Assembly: GCF_002355275.1 (NCBI RefSeq) | Contig: NZ_CP023449.1 | Location: 4,256,001-4,320,000 of the forward strand | DNA: 64,000 bases | Origin: Rhizorhabdus dicambivorans | GTDB taxonomy: Bacteria > Pseudomonadota > Alphaproteobacteria > Sphingomonadales > Sphingomonadaceae | Reading direction: 5' to 3' | Shown here: positions 8,989 to 16,994 of the stretch, piece by piece | How positions within the stretch are numbered: the first letter of the stretch is position 1 | How the letters are laid out: each line of letters begins with the position of its first letter | Position numbers and translations under genes: made by a program | Notes under the pieces: model-generated | The model's database searches: none | What the model saw: only the letters and a program-made list of their open reading frames with translations | Told to the model about the DNA's origin: nothing

Positions 8989-10706
8989 CTGCCGATCGTC
9001 ACGCTATAGGTATCGCGGCCGGATCGCAGCATCGTCCCGGCTAGTTCCCCGTTCGGCACGCCGTCGCGTGCCACCTCGCGACCGTTGACCAGCACATGGC
9101 TGACGCCGATCGGATCGCAATAGAGGCGGTTCCCGCCGGCCGGCAGGTCGAAGCGCATGCTGGTCGGCCCGCACCCGATTCTGTCGGGATCGAAGATGAC
9201 GATGTCGGCGAACGCGCCCTCGCGCAGACAGCCCCTGTCACGGATGCCGATCAACTCGGCCGGCACCTGCGTCAGGCGATGGACCGCTTCTTCCAGTGAG
9301 AGCAGCTTGCGGCGACGCACCCCTTCGCCCAGCACCTTCGACGAGAAGGCGAAGGTATCGATCATGTCGAGATGCGCCCCCGCGTCGGAAGCGCCGATCA
9401 CCACCCGGTCGTCGGTCCACACCTCGCCCCGCATCGCCCAGCTCGCATCGTCGTCGGCGATCGAGCGGAGCAGGAAATTGGTACGCAACTCATCGGCCAG
9501 GGCAACGTCGAGTATCGCGTCGAGGGGCGAAACCCCGCGCTCCGCCGCGACCTCGCCGATCATCCTTCCGAGCCAGCGGCGGTTCTCCTCGCTGAACACC
9601 TCGACGATCTCATAATCCTGCCACTGCGCATATTTGCGCGCATGGCCCGCCTGCCCGGCCGCGCGCTCCCCGATCCGGCGGCGGACCTCGGGATCGGCGA
9701 AGGCCCTGCACCGATCGTCGAGCGGCAGGCGGAAATATTCCGCGATCCCCTCGACCGAATCGATCAGCACGCCGCCCAGCATGTTGAGCCGGAGGTGCGG
9801 CGCATCGGCCATCACCAGGCCCACCACGCGCGCGCCGCGCGCCGCCGCATAATCGGACGCCGCGATCTGCGAGCGGTGGATTTCGGGCGCATGGGCGTTG
9901 GGGATGATCGCGTTCCAGTTGAGCGGCCGCTGCGCGGCGAGCGACAGGCGCGTCAGCAGATCATAGGTCTGCTCACCGAAGAGACCCGGGATCGGCAGGA
10001 ATTCCAGCGTGGTCCCGGGGAATTCCGAAACCACGCTCGCCAGCGCGATCAGCTCTTCCTCGGCGGCGTGGCGCGAAGGCACGGGCTGGCCCTCCGCGTC
10101 GAGATGCGTCGTCGATATCGTCGATGAGAAACCCAGTCCGCCGGCCCGTATCGAAGCGCGCAACAGCTCCTGCATCGCCGCGATCTCGTCGGCGCTGGCA
10201 TGATGGCCGATCGCGCGCTCGCCCATCACGGTACGGCGCAGCGCCGAATGGCCGACCATGAAGCCGGTGTTGATCGCCAGCGTGCCGTCCAGCCGGTCGA
10301 GATATTCGCCGAAGCCGGTCCAATCCATCGGCACCGCCGCGCGCAGGCTTTCGAGCGGCATGCCCTCGACCCGGGCGAGCATCCGCACCAGATAATCGGC
10401 ATCTTCGGGCCGGCCGCTCAACGGTGCGATGGTGAAGCCGCAATTTCCGCCAATCACGGTGGTGACGCCATGGTTGATCGACGGGGTGACCAGCGGGTCC
10501 CAGAAGACCTGCGCGTCATAATGGGTATGCACGTCGACGAAGCCGGGTGCCACGATCTGGCCGCCCGCGTCGATCTCGCGCCGGGCAGGCCCGTCGACGT
10601 CGCCGATCCCCACGATCCGCTCCCCGCTGATCGCGACCGCGCCGCTCCTGGCGGGAGCGCCCGTCCCGTCGACGATGCGTCCATTCCGGATGATGATATC
10701 GTACAT
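8985..10706 (-). CDS. D-aminoacylase-type amidohydrolase (second copy)
   Basis: A 573-residue amidohydrolase with the same architecture as the one at 5836-7557. The N-terminal small beta domain reads MYDIIIRNGRIVDGTG, the metal pair is His60-x-His62 (FVDVHTHYDAQ), Cys89 lies in GGNCGFTIAP and a late acidic motif is GASDAGAHLDM. It is clearly homologous to but diverged from the first copy, so the two probably act on different substrates rather than being a recent duplication. The gene follows an SDR by 13 bases and overlaps the MFS transporter start. Family reaction: hydrolysis of N-acyl-D-amino acids or similar amides using one or two zinc ions. Confidence 0.9.
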   Translation of the reverse strand: MYDIIIRNGRIVDGTGAPARSGAVAISGERIVGIGDVDGPARREIDAGGQIVAPGFVDVHTHYDAQVFWDPLVTPSINHGVTTVIGGNCGFTIAPLSGRPEDADYLVRMLARVEGMPLESLRAAVPMDWTGFGEYLDRLDGTLAINTGFMVGHSALRRTVMGERAIGHHASADEIAAMQELLRASIRAGGLGFSSTISTTHLDAEGQPVPSRHAAEEELIALASVVSEFPGTTLEFLPIPGLFGEQTYDLLTRLSLAAQRPLNWNAIIPNAHAPEIHRSQIAASDYAAARGARVVGLVMADAPHLRLNMLGGVLIDSVEGIAEYFRLPLDDRCRAFADPEVRRRIGERAAGQAGHARKYAQWQDYEIVEVFSEENRRWLGRMIGEVAAERGVSPLDAILDVALADELRTNFLLRSIADDDASWAMRGEVWTDDRVVIGASDAGAHLDMIDTFAFSSKVLGEGVRRRKLLSLEEAVHRLTQVPAELIGIRDRGCLREGAFADIVIFDPDRIGCGPTSMRFDLPAGGNRLYCDPIGVSHVLVNGREVARDGVPNGELAGTMLRSGRDTYSVTIGR

Positions 10707-10719
10707 GTCGCTGCCTCTG

Positions 10720-11475
10720 TCAGGCCTGGCTCATATAGCCGCCGTCGACCGGGATGATCGCCCCGGTGATGAAATCGGATGCCGCCGAAGCCAGGAAGAC
10801 GGCGATGCCGCCAAAGTCCTCCGGCCTGCCCAGCCGCCGTGCCGGGGTACGGGCGACGACGCGGTCGTGCAGGTCGGGCCGCTCGCGCATCGCGGCGGTC
10901 GTAAGCGCGGTTGCGACATAACCCGGCAGGATCGCGTTGACCTGGATATTGTCGACCGCCCAGGACACCGCGAGCGCCTTGGTCAGCTGGCCGATGCCCC
11001 CCTTGCTCGCGCCATAGGCCGCGGCCACGGCACTGCCGAACAGCGTGGTGATCGAACCGACATTGATGATCTTGCCCCCGCCACGGCGGCACATTTCCGG
11101 ATAGGCGCGCTGGCTGAGCAGGAAGGCGCCGGTCAGATTGACGTCCATGATCTGCCGCCATTCGTCCAGCGAGAGGTCCTGGGGCGGCTTGCCGATCGAC
11201 ATGCCCGCATTGTTGACGAGGATGTCGATCCCGCCGCAGCCCGCGACGACGGCGTCCAGCGCGGCGGCGCAGGAATCAGGATCGGCTGTGTCCAGTTGCT
11301 GATAGCGGGCCCCGCCGCCTATCAGCGCCGCTGCCGCCTCCCCCCTCGCGCGGTCGCGGCCGGCGATCGCGACCGTGGCGCCCGCGCCCGCCATGGCCTG
11401 AGCCATCGCGAAGCCGATCCCCGAGCCTCCGCCCGTGACCAGCGCAACCTTTCCGGACAGATCGAATTCAGCCAC
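10720..11475 (-). CDS. Short-chain dehydrogenase/reductase
   Basis: Classical SDR of 251 residues: TGGGSGIG at 14-21, NNAG at 88-91, and the complete catalytic set Ser141, Tyr154 and Lys158 in AAAYGASKGG. The C-terminal FITGAIIPVDGGYMSQA is typical of the gluconate-5-dehydrogenase/3-oxoacyl-reductase-like group. It lies 12 bases after the carboxymuconolactone-decarboxylase-like gene and 13 bases before the second amidohydrolase, so it is in the same transcript. Substrate unknown; oxidation of an alcohol intermediate is the most likely job. Confidence 0.9.
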   Translation of the reverse strand: MAEFDLSGKVALVTGGGSGIGFAMAQAMAGAGATVAIAGRDRARGEAAAALIGGGARYQQLDTADPDSCAAALDAVVAGCGGIDILVNNAGMSIGKPPQDLSLDEWRQIMDVNLTGAFLLSQRAYPEMCRRGGGKIINVGSITTLFGSAVAAAYGASKGGIGQLTKALAVSWAVDNIQVNAILPGYVATALTTAAMRERPDLHDRVVARTPARRLGRPEDFGGIAVFLASAASDFITGAIIPVDGGYMSQA

Positions 11476-11487
11476 ATCCCGCTCCGT

Positions 11488-12060
11488 TCAGATACCCGGC
11501 GTGGGCCGCGGCGCATCGGCGGGCGCCCCTTCGCCGGACAGGTTGAGCAGCAGCGCCAGCAGCGCATAGACGCCGCTCACCGCCGCCAGATCGACCAGCT
11601 GCTCCTCATTCAGATGGCGGCGCGCCTCGGCCAGCGTCTCGGGCCGCACCCGATGTTCGTCCAGCAGCTCGCGGCACAGCGCATGGACCGCCGCTTCGTC
11701 TTCCGCCATGTTCTCCGGGAAACGCCCTTCGTGGATGGCGGCCGTGACGGCCGGCGCCAGGCCGGCGTCATGGGCGATCCTCTCATGCGCCCACCACTCA
11801 TAGTCCTGGTCCCAGAAGCGCGCCTGGATCAGTATCGCGAGTTCCTTCAGCCGTGCAGGCAGGGTCGACCGGGTCGCGAAATAGCTGATCAGCGGACGGA
11901 GCCGCAGCCCCATGGCGGGGCTTCGCAACAGCAGCGGAATGGGGCCGCCCGCATAGCCTCCGGACGCACGGAGCAGCTGATCCGCCAGCGCCCGCTGGTC
12001 GGCATTGTCGGGATCGAGCGGAACGGGCGGAAAAGCCTGCGATGCCATCAACGGATCCAT
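11488..12060 (-). CDS. Carboxymuconolactone decarboxylase-like protein
   Basis: A 190-residue helical protein of the CMD/AhpD superfamily, recognised by LKELAILIQARFWDQDYEWWAHERIAHDAG-type sequence (Glu-x-x-x-His in the active helix). The CxxC pair of peroxidatic AhpD is missing, so it belongs to the CMD-type or uncharacterised branch. Start ATG 12060 is chosen because GGAGGG precedes it; an in-frame upstream ATG at 12096 would add 12 residues without homology. It is the first gene of the minus-strand operon, divergent from glcD. Possible function: ring-opening or decarboxylation step, or peroxide-linked redox. Confidence 0.8.
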   Translation of the reverse strand: MDPLMASQAFPPVPLDPDNADQRALADQLLRASGGYAGGPIPLLLRSPAMGLRLRPLISYFATRSTLPARLKELAILIQARFWDQDYEWWAHERIAHDAGLAPAVTAAIHEGRFPENMAEDEAAVHALCRELLDEHRVRPETLAEARRHLNEEQLVDLAAVSGVYALLALLLNLSGEGAPADAPRPTPGI

Positions 12061-12398
12061 GCAACCCTCCCTGACGCGACCGCCCTGGAGGCCCAACCTC
12101 CGGTCGGAACGATCCTAGAGGGTGCTCATGGTCTGCAAATGCGAGATTTACTGCTTTCGACATGACGGAATATCATCGGCGCGATTTCAAATTATAGGCG
12201 GCCGTCTCTGGCTATTTGTCGCTGACTTGCACGACATCTGCTATGCCATTGCGATCAACGTGAATGAGACCCTCATCCCGTGCCGATGAACTCTGGTCGA
12301 TGCGGCCATTCATTCTCCTGAAGAACAGCTATATTTTATTTTTTACGCCTACCGAAAGATCGGGGCCGGCTATATCAGGGAGAGGAAAGGGGCGGACG
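12061..12398. other. Gene-free divergent intergenic region (338 bases)
   Basis: It separates the minus-strand CMD-like operon from plus-strand glcD and must hold both promoters. On the minus strand TATAAT occurs at 12196-12191, a candidate -10 without a convincing -35. On the plus strand an AT-rich patch at about 12330-12350 (CTATATTTTATTTTTTACG) precedes the glcD ribosome-binding region AGGGAGAGGAAAGGGG at 12377-12392. No RNA gene, repeat or ORF with coding character is visible. Confidence 0.6.
12191..12196 (-). promoter_or_regulatory. Candidate -10 element (TATAAT) of the CMD-like operon
   Basis: The minus strand reads TATAAT here, 131 bases upstream of the CMD-like start, in an otherwise GC-rich stretch. 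No -35 resembling TTGACA stands at the right distance, so this is only a candidate. Confidence 0.3.
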
Positions 12399-13892
12399 AT
12401 GTCGTTAGTCATGCCGGAGCCGGACGCCAGCGTCCTCGCGCGCCGCGCGGATATCGTCCGGGCGTTGCGCTCGATCGTCCCCGGGGAAGCGGTGATCGAC
12501 GATCCGGACGGCCTGCGCCCCTATGAATCCGACGGACTGACCGCCTATCGCCAGCCACCGATGGTCGTCGTGCTGCCGGAGACGACGGAGCAGGTGTCGA
12601 GGATCCTCGCCTGGTGCCATGCCGAGGGCGTGAAGATCGTGCCGCGCGGTTCCGGCACATCATTGTCGGGCGGCGCGCTGCCGCTGGCGGATGCTGTGCT
12701 GGTCGGCATGGCCAGGTTCAACCGCGTGCTCGATATCGATTATGAGGACCGGCTGGCCGTGGTCCAGCCCGGTGTCACCAATCTCGCCGTCACCCGCGCG
12801 GTCGAGGATCGCGGCTTCTATTACGCGCCCGACCCGTCCAGCCAGATCGCCTGCTCGATCGGCGGCAATGTCGCGGAGAATTCCGGCGGTGTGCACTGCC
12901 TGAAATACGGGCTGACCACCAACAATGTGCTTGGCGTCGAGATCGTGCTGATGGACGGCGAGGTCGTCCGCCTCGGCGGCCGCCAGCTCGATCCCGCCGG
13001 GCTCGACCTGCTCGGCGTCGTGGTCGGCTCCGAGGGACTGCTCGGCATCGTCACGGAAGTGACGGTCCGCATCCTGCCCCGGCCGGAGGGGGCTCGCGCG
13101 CTGCTGATCGGCTTCCCCACCGTCGAGGGTGCCGGGCTATGCGTCGCCGATGTGATCGCCGCCGGCATCATCCCGGCCGGCATGGAGATGATGGACCGGC
13201 CCGCCATCCATGCCGCTGAGGCTTTCGTCCAGGTGGGCTATCCGCTGGATGTCGAGGCGCTGCTGATCGTCGAACTGGATGGTGTTGCCGCCGAATGCGA
13301 CCATCTGATCGACGAGGTCGCCGCCATCGCCCGCGCCAACGGGTCGACCACCCTGCGCCTTTCCGCCGACGATGACGAGCGCATGGGCTTCTGGGCGGGC
13401 CGCAAGGCCGCCTTTCCCGCAGTCGGCCGCCTGTCGCCCGATTATTATTGCATGGACGGAACGATCCCGCGCCGCCGCCTGCCCGACGTGCTGGAGAAGA
13501 TGCGCGAACTGTCAGATCATTATGGTCTGGGCGTCGCCAATGTCTTCCATGCGGGCGACGGCAATCTCCATCCGCTGATCATGTACGATGCGAACATTCC
13601 CGGCCAGCTCGAGCGCGCCGAGGCCTTTGGCAACGACATATTGCGGCAGTGCGTCGCGGTCGGCGGCGTGCTTACCGGCGAGCATGGCGTCGGCGTCGAG
13701 AAGCGCGACCTGATGCCCGAGATGTTCTCGGAGACCGACCTCAAGCAGCAGCAGCGCCTCAAATGCGCCTTCGATCCGAAGCTGCTGCTCAATCCCGGCA
13801 AGGTCTTCCCGACATTGCACCGCTGCGCGGAACTCGGGCGCATGCATGTCCATCATGGCGCACTGCCCTTTCCGGACCTGCCGCGCTTCTGA
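12399..13892 (+). CDS. glcD: Glycolate oxidase FAD subunit GlcD
   Basis: A 497-residue FAD-linked oxidase of the vanillyl-alcohol oxidase/PCMH family. The FAD domain is seen in VPRGSGTSLSGGALPLADAV, followed by SIGGNVAENSGGVHCLKYG and GSEGLLGIVTEVTVRILP; the C-terminal cap has VFHAGDGNLHPLIMYD and GEHGVGVEKRDLM, all as in GlcD. Role: oxidation of glycolate (or D-lactate) to the 2-oxoacid, with electrons passed through GlcF to quinone. Start ATG 12399 is preceded by a purine-rich AGGGAGAGGAAAGG. Upstream in-frame ATGs would add up to 45 unrelated residues. Its stop overlaps the glcE start (TGATG). Confidence 0.93.
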   Translation: MSLVMPEPDASVLARRADIVRALRSIVPGEAVIDDPDGLRPYESDGLTAYRQPPMVVVLPETTEQVSRILAWCHAEGVKIVPRGSGTSLSGGALPLADAVLVGMARFNRVLDIDYEDRLAVVQPGVTNLAVTRAVEDRGFYYAPDPSSQIACSIGGNVAENSGGVHCLKYGLTTNNVLGVEIVLMDGEVVRLGGRQLDPAGLDLLGVVVGSEGLLGIVTEVTVRILPRPEGARALLIGFPTVEGAGLCVADVIAAGIIPAGMEMMDRPAIHAAEAFVQVGYPLDVEALLIVELDGVAAECDHLIDEVAAIARANGSTTLRLSADDDERMGFWAGRKAAFPAVGRLSPDYYCMDGTIPRRRLPDVLEKMRELSDHYGLGVANVFHAGDGNLHPLIMYDANIPGQLERAEAFGNDILRQCVAVGGVLTGEHGVGVEKRDLMPEMFSETDLKQQQRLKCAFDPKLLLNPGKVFPTLHRCAELGRMHVHHGALPFPDLPRF

Positions 13893-15070
13893 TGGCCACG
13901 CCGCTTCCCATCCGTCCGGCCTCCGCCGAAGAACTGGTCGATGTCGTCCTGACGGCGCAGCGCGATGGCCGCACCCTGGCGATCGGCGGCGGGCTCAGCA
14001 AGGCCGGGACCGGCCGGCCGGCGCGCGATGCGACGCCGCTCGACATGGGCGGCTTCGCCGGCATCGTCGATTATGATCCCGCCGAACTGGTGCTGACGGT
14101 GGGCGCCGGAACGCCGCTGTCGCAGATCGAGGCGCTGGTACGTGCCGAGGGGCAGATGCTCGCCTTCGATCCCTTCGATCATGGTCCCGTCTTCGGCCAG
14201 CCTGCTGGAAGCGCGACGATCGGCGGCGTGGTAGCGGCGGGCGTCGCCGGGTCGCGGCGGCTGTCCGCCGGGGCAGTGCGCGATCACCTGCTCGGCTTCC
14301 GCGCGGCCTCGGGCCGGGGCGAGATGCTGCTGGCTGGCGCGCGGGTGGTGAAGAACGTCACCGGCTATGATCTGCCCAAGCTCGCGGCGGGCAGCTGGGG
14401 CCGGCTGTTCGCGATGACCGAGCTGACGCTCAAGGTGCTGCCGCGTCCTCCGGTCAGCGCGACGCGCGCCGTCACCGGCCTCGATGCCCGGCAGGCTGTG
14501 GCGGCGATGGCCGCGGCGATGGGCTCGCAGGCCGAGGTCGCGGCGGCGGCCCATATCCCCGCCGCCCGACAGGGCGACATCGCCCTGACCCTGCTCCAGG
14601 TCCAGGGCTTCGCTCCGTCGGTGCAGGCGCGATGCGCGATCCTCGACAGGGCGCTCGCCCCGCACGGCCCGGTCGAGGCGCTCGGCGATAGCGACGCCGA
14701 TGCCCTCTGGGCCAGCCTGCGCACGCTTGCGCCGCTGGCCCGCGATCGTCCCCTGTGGCGTGTCAACGTGGCCCCCAGCCAGGGCCCCGCGATCGTCGCC
14801 GCCCTCGAACCGCACGGCGCGTCCTGGCTGTTCGACTGGGCCGGCGGGCTGGTCTGGCTGGCCTTTGATGGCGATCCCGCCCTCGTCCGCGCCGCCGCCG
14901 AGGCCGCCGGCGGACACGCCACGCTGGTCCGGGCGCCGGCGGCGCTGCGCGAGGCGGTGGCCACCCTGCATCCCGCCGCCCCGGGCGTGGCCGCGCTGGA
15001 GGCGCGCATCCGCCGCGCCTTCGATCCGATGGGCGTGTTCGAGACCGGCCGTTTTGGAGAGCGCCCATGA
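13892..15070 (+). CDS. glcE: Glycolate oxidase FAD-binding subunit GlcE
   Basis: A 392-residue shorter paralogue of GlcD with one PCMH FAD domain: IGGGLSKAGTGR, then FGQPAGSATIGGVVAAG and ARVVKNVTGYDLPKL, which are GlcE signature stretches. It ends with AFDPMGVFETGRF, a conserved GlcE tail. With GlcD and GlcF it forms the membrane-associated glycolate dehydrogenase complex. The ATG at 13892 overlaps the glcD stop, and its own stop overlaps the glcF ATG at 15067, so all three are translationally coupled. Confidence 0.93.
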   Translation: MATPLPIRPASAEELVDVVLTAQRDGRTLAIGGGLSKAGTGRPARDATPLDMGGFAGIVDYDPAELVLTVGAGTPLSQIEALVRAEGQMLAFDPFDHGPVFGQPAGSATIGGVVAAGVAGSRRLSAGAVRDHLLGFRAASGRGEMLLAGARVVKNVTGYDLPKLAAGSWGRLFAMTELTLKVLPRPPVSATRAVTGLDARQAVAAMAAAMGSQAEVAAAAHIPAARQGDIALTLLQVQGFAPSVQARCAILDRALAPHGPVEALGDSDADALWASLRTLAPLARDRPLWRVNVAPSQGPAIVAALEPHGASWLFDWAGGLVWLAFDGDPALVRAAAEAAGGHATLVRAPAALREAVATLHPAAPGVAALEARIRRAFDPMGVFETGRFGERP

Positions 15071-16455
15071 AGACCGAGTTCACGGCCGAGGCGCTGGCCG
15101 ATCCGGCGATGGCCAGTTCCGAGGCGGTGATCCGCAAATGCGTCCATTGCGGCTTCTGCACCGCGACCTGCCCCACCTATGTACTGCTCGGCGACGAACT
15201 GGATTCCCCGCGCGGCCGCATCTACCTGATCAAGGACATGCTCGAGCGGGAGCGGGAGCCGACCCCCGAGATCGTCAAGCATGTCGATCGCTGCCTCTCC
15301 TGCCTGTCGTGCATGACGACCTGCCCGTCGGGCGTGAACTACATGCATCTGGTCGATCATGCCCGCGCCTATATCCAGGACCGCTACCGCCGCCCGCTGC
15401 GGGAGCGGCTGATCCGCGGCCTGCTCGCGCTCGTCCTTCCCCATCCGCGCCGCTTCCGCGCGGCGCTCGGCCTCGCCCGCCTGGCCCGGCCCGCCGAGCC
15501 GTTGCTGCGGCGGATCGCAGCACTCCGTCCGCTCGCCGCGATGCTCGCCCTCGCGCCGGCGCGCGTGCCGCCGCGTGCCGAACGCCGCGACGCCCTCGTC
15601 GCCGGATCGAAGGGGCGCGTCGCCATGCTGCGGGGCTGCGCCGAGCCGGTGCTGCGTCCCGAGTTCGGCAGCGCCGCGATCCGCCTGCTCAACCGCGCCG
15701 GCTATGACGTGCTGTTCGCGCCCGGCGAAGCGTGCTGCGGCGCGCTGGTCCACCATATGGGGCGCGAGCATGACGGCCTCGCCCATGCCCGGCGCAACGT
15801 CGATGCCTGGCAGCGGCTGATCGACGATGGCGGCCTTGCCGCGATCCTGGTGACGGCATCGGGCTGCGGCACCACGATCAAGGATTATGGCTTCATGCTG
15901 CGCAACGATCCCGCTTATGCCGAAAAGGCGGCGGCGGTCTCGGCGCTCGCCAGGGACATCACCGAATTCCTGCAGGATGCGGAGCTTCCCGCCGGGGACG
16001 GCCGCGGCCTCACCGTCGCCTATCATGCCGCCTGCTCGCTGCAGCACGGCCAGAAGGTGACCGAGGCGCCAAAGCGGCTGCTCGCCCAGGCCGGCTACAT
16101 CGTCCGCACCCCGATCGAGGCGCATCTGTGCTGCGGGTCGGCGGGCACCTACAACATCCTCCAGCCTGAAATCGCGGGGCAGCTCGGCGACCGCAAGGCC
16201 GCGAACATCGAGCGGCTCGGCGCGGATGTCATCGCCACCGGCAATATCGGCTGCGCCACCCAGATCGGCGCCCGCACCGCGCTGCCCATCGTCCACACGG
16301 TCGAGCTGCTCGACTGGGCGACCGGCGGCCCGGCGCCCGCCGCCCTTTCTTCCCTCCCCAGGACAGGAACGCAAAAAAAATGGCTTACATCACGCTTGAA
16401 CAGGCAAATGCGATCATCACCGGCGCCTTCGCGAAGGGCGCGGAACTCGGGCTGA
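15067..16455 (+). CDS. glcF: Glycolate oxidase iron-sulfur subunit GlcF
   Basis: Two ferredoxin-type [4Fe-4S] motifs (CVHCGFCTATCP at about 25-36 and CLSCLSCMTTCP around 77-88) are followed by two CCG domains (EACCGALVHHMG and HLCCGSAGTY), the standard GlcF plan for electron transfer to quinone. Recognisable homology ends around VELLDWATGG. The frame then continues through a run of eight A residues at 16373-16380 and 75 bases into glcG in another frame, ending at 16455 with a basic, low-quality tail. A one-base gain in the A run would stop the protein within a few codons (TGA at 16398-16400). The true C-terminus is therefore uncertain. Confidence 0.92.
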   Translation: MKTEFTAEALADPAMASSEAVIRKCVHCGFCTATCPTYVLLGDELDSPRGRIYLIKDMLEREREPTPEIVKHVDRCLSCLSCMTTCPSGVNYMHLVDHARAYIQDRYRRPLRERLIRGLLALVLPHPRRFRAALGLARLARPAEPLLRRIAALRPLAAMLALAPARVPPRAERRDALVAGSKGRVAMLRGCAEPVLRPEFGSAAIRLLNRAGYDVLFAPGEACCGALVHHMGREHDGLAHARRNVDAWQRLIDDGGLAAILVTASGCGTTIKDYGFMLRNDPAYAEKAAAVSALARDITEFLQDAELPAGDGRGLTVAYHAACSLQHGQKVTEAPKRLLAQAGYIVRTPIEAHLCCGSAGTYNILQPEIAGQLGDRKAANIERLGADVIATGNIGCATQIGARTALPIVHTVELLDWATGGPAPAALSSLPRTGTQKKWLTSRLNRQMRSSPAPSRRARNSG

Positions 16456-16808
16456 AACCCCTGGGCATCGCCGTGCTCGACGCCGGGGGGCATCTGATCG
16501 CCTTCCAGCGCCAGGACGGCACCTCGACGCTGCGCCCGCAGATCGCCACGGCCAAGGCATCGGGTGCCCTGGCGCTCGGCATATCGAGCCGCAAGATCGC
16601 CGACATGGCGGCCGAAAGGCCCAGCTTCGTCGCCTCGCTCGGGCCGATCGCATCGCATGGCGTCCTGCCGGCGGCAGGCGGCGTCATCGTGGTCGGCGCG
16701 GACGGCCGGGCGATCGGCGCGGTCGGCGTCACTGGCGACACCTCGGACAATGACGAGCTCTGCGCCCTCGCCGGCATCTCCGCCGCCGCGCTGACCGCCC
16801 AGGCCTAA
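16380..16808 (+). CDS. glcG: GlcG/HbpS-type heme-binding-domain protein
   Basis: A 142-residue single-domain protein of the GlcG/HbpS (DUF336) family: ITLEQANAIITGAFAKGAELG, LGIAVLDAGGHLIAFQRQDG, VLPAAGGVIVVGADGRAIGAVGVTGDTSDND. GlcG accompanies glycolate-oxidase genes in many bacteria. Its biochemical role is unsettled; some relatives bind heme or cobalamin or act in degradation of small molecules. ATG 16380 begins in the last A of the A8 run, and AGGA about 11 bases upstream can serve as ribosome-binding site. It closes the glcDEFG operon. Confidence 0.87.
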   Translation: MAYITLEQANAIITGAFAKGAELGLKPLGIAVLDAGGHLIAFQRQDGTSTLRPQIATAKASGALALGISSRKIADMAAERPSFVASLGPIASHGVLPAAGGVIVVGADGRAIGAVGVTGDTSDNDELCALAGISAAALTAQA

Positions 16809-16938
16809 GATCAGAAGGTCGCCGGCCCGGGCATAATGGAAGCCCCCGCTCGGTCCAACGGAGCGAAATTGCTCTAGGCGCCCGATCCGTCGGCGGCGGA
16901 ATTGATTGCGATTTGCGACATTGCCTGCTGAAAGACTT

Positions 16939-16972
16939 GGGAAGGACGGGGGAAATCATCCCCATCCTTTCC
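16939..16972 (+). promoter_or_regulatory. Imperfect hairpin in the leader of the YdhS-like gene
   Basis: GGAAGGACGGGGGA pairs with TCCCCATCCTTTCC around a short AATCA loop with one bulge, ending 22 bases before the start codon at 16995. It could be an mRNA hairpin affecting translation or an operator. There is no T run, so it is not an intrinsic terminator. Confidence 0.35.
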
Positions 16973-16994
16973 AGCCATCTTCGACGGGCTTCGC

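Noticed and set aside
10675-12165. A 496-codon plus-strand frame
   Set aside because: Antisense of the SDR and CMD-like genes, which have clear motifs and ribosome-binding sites.
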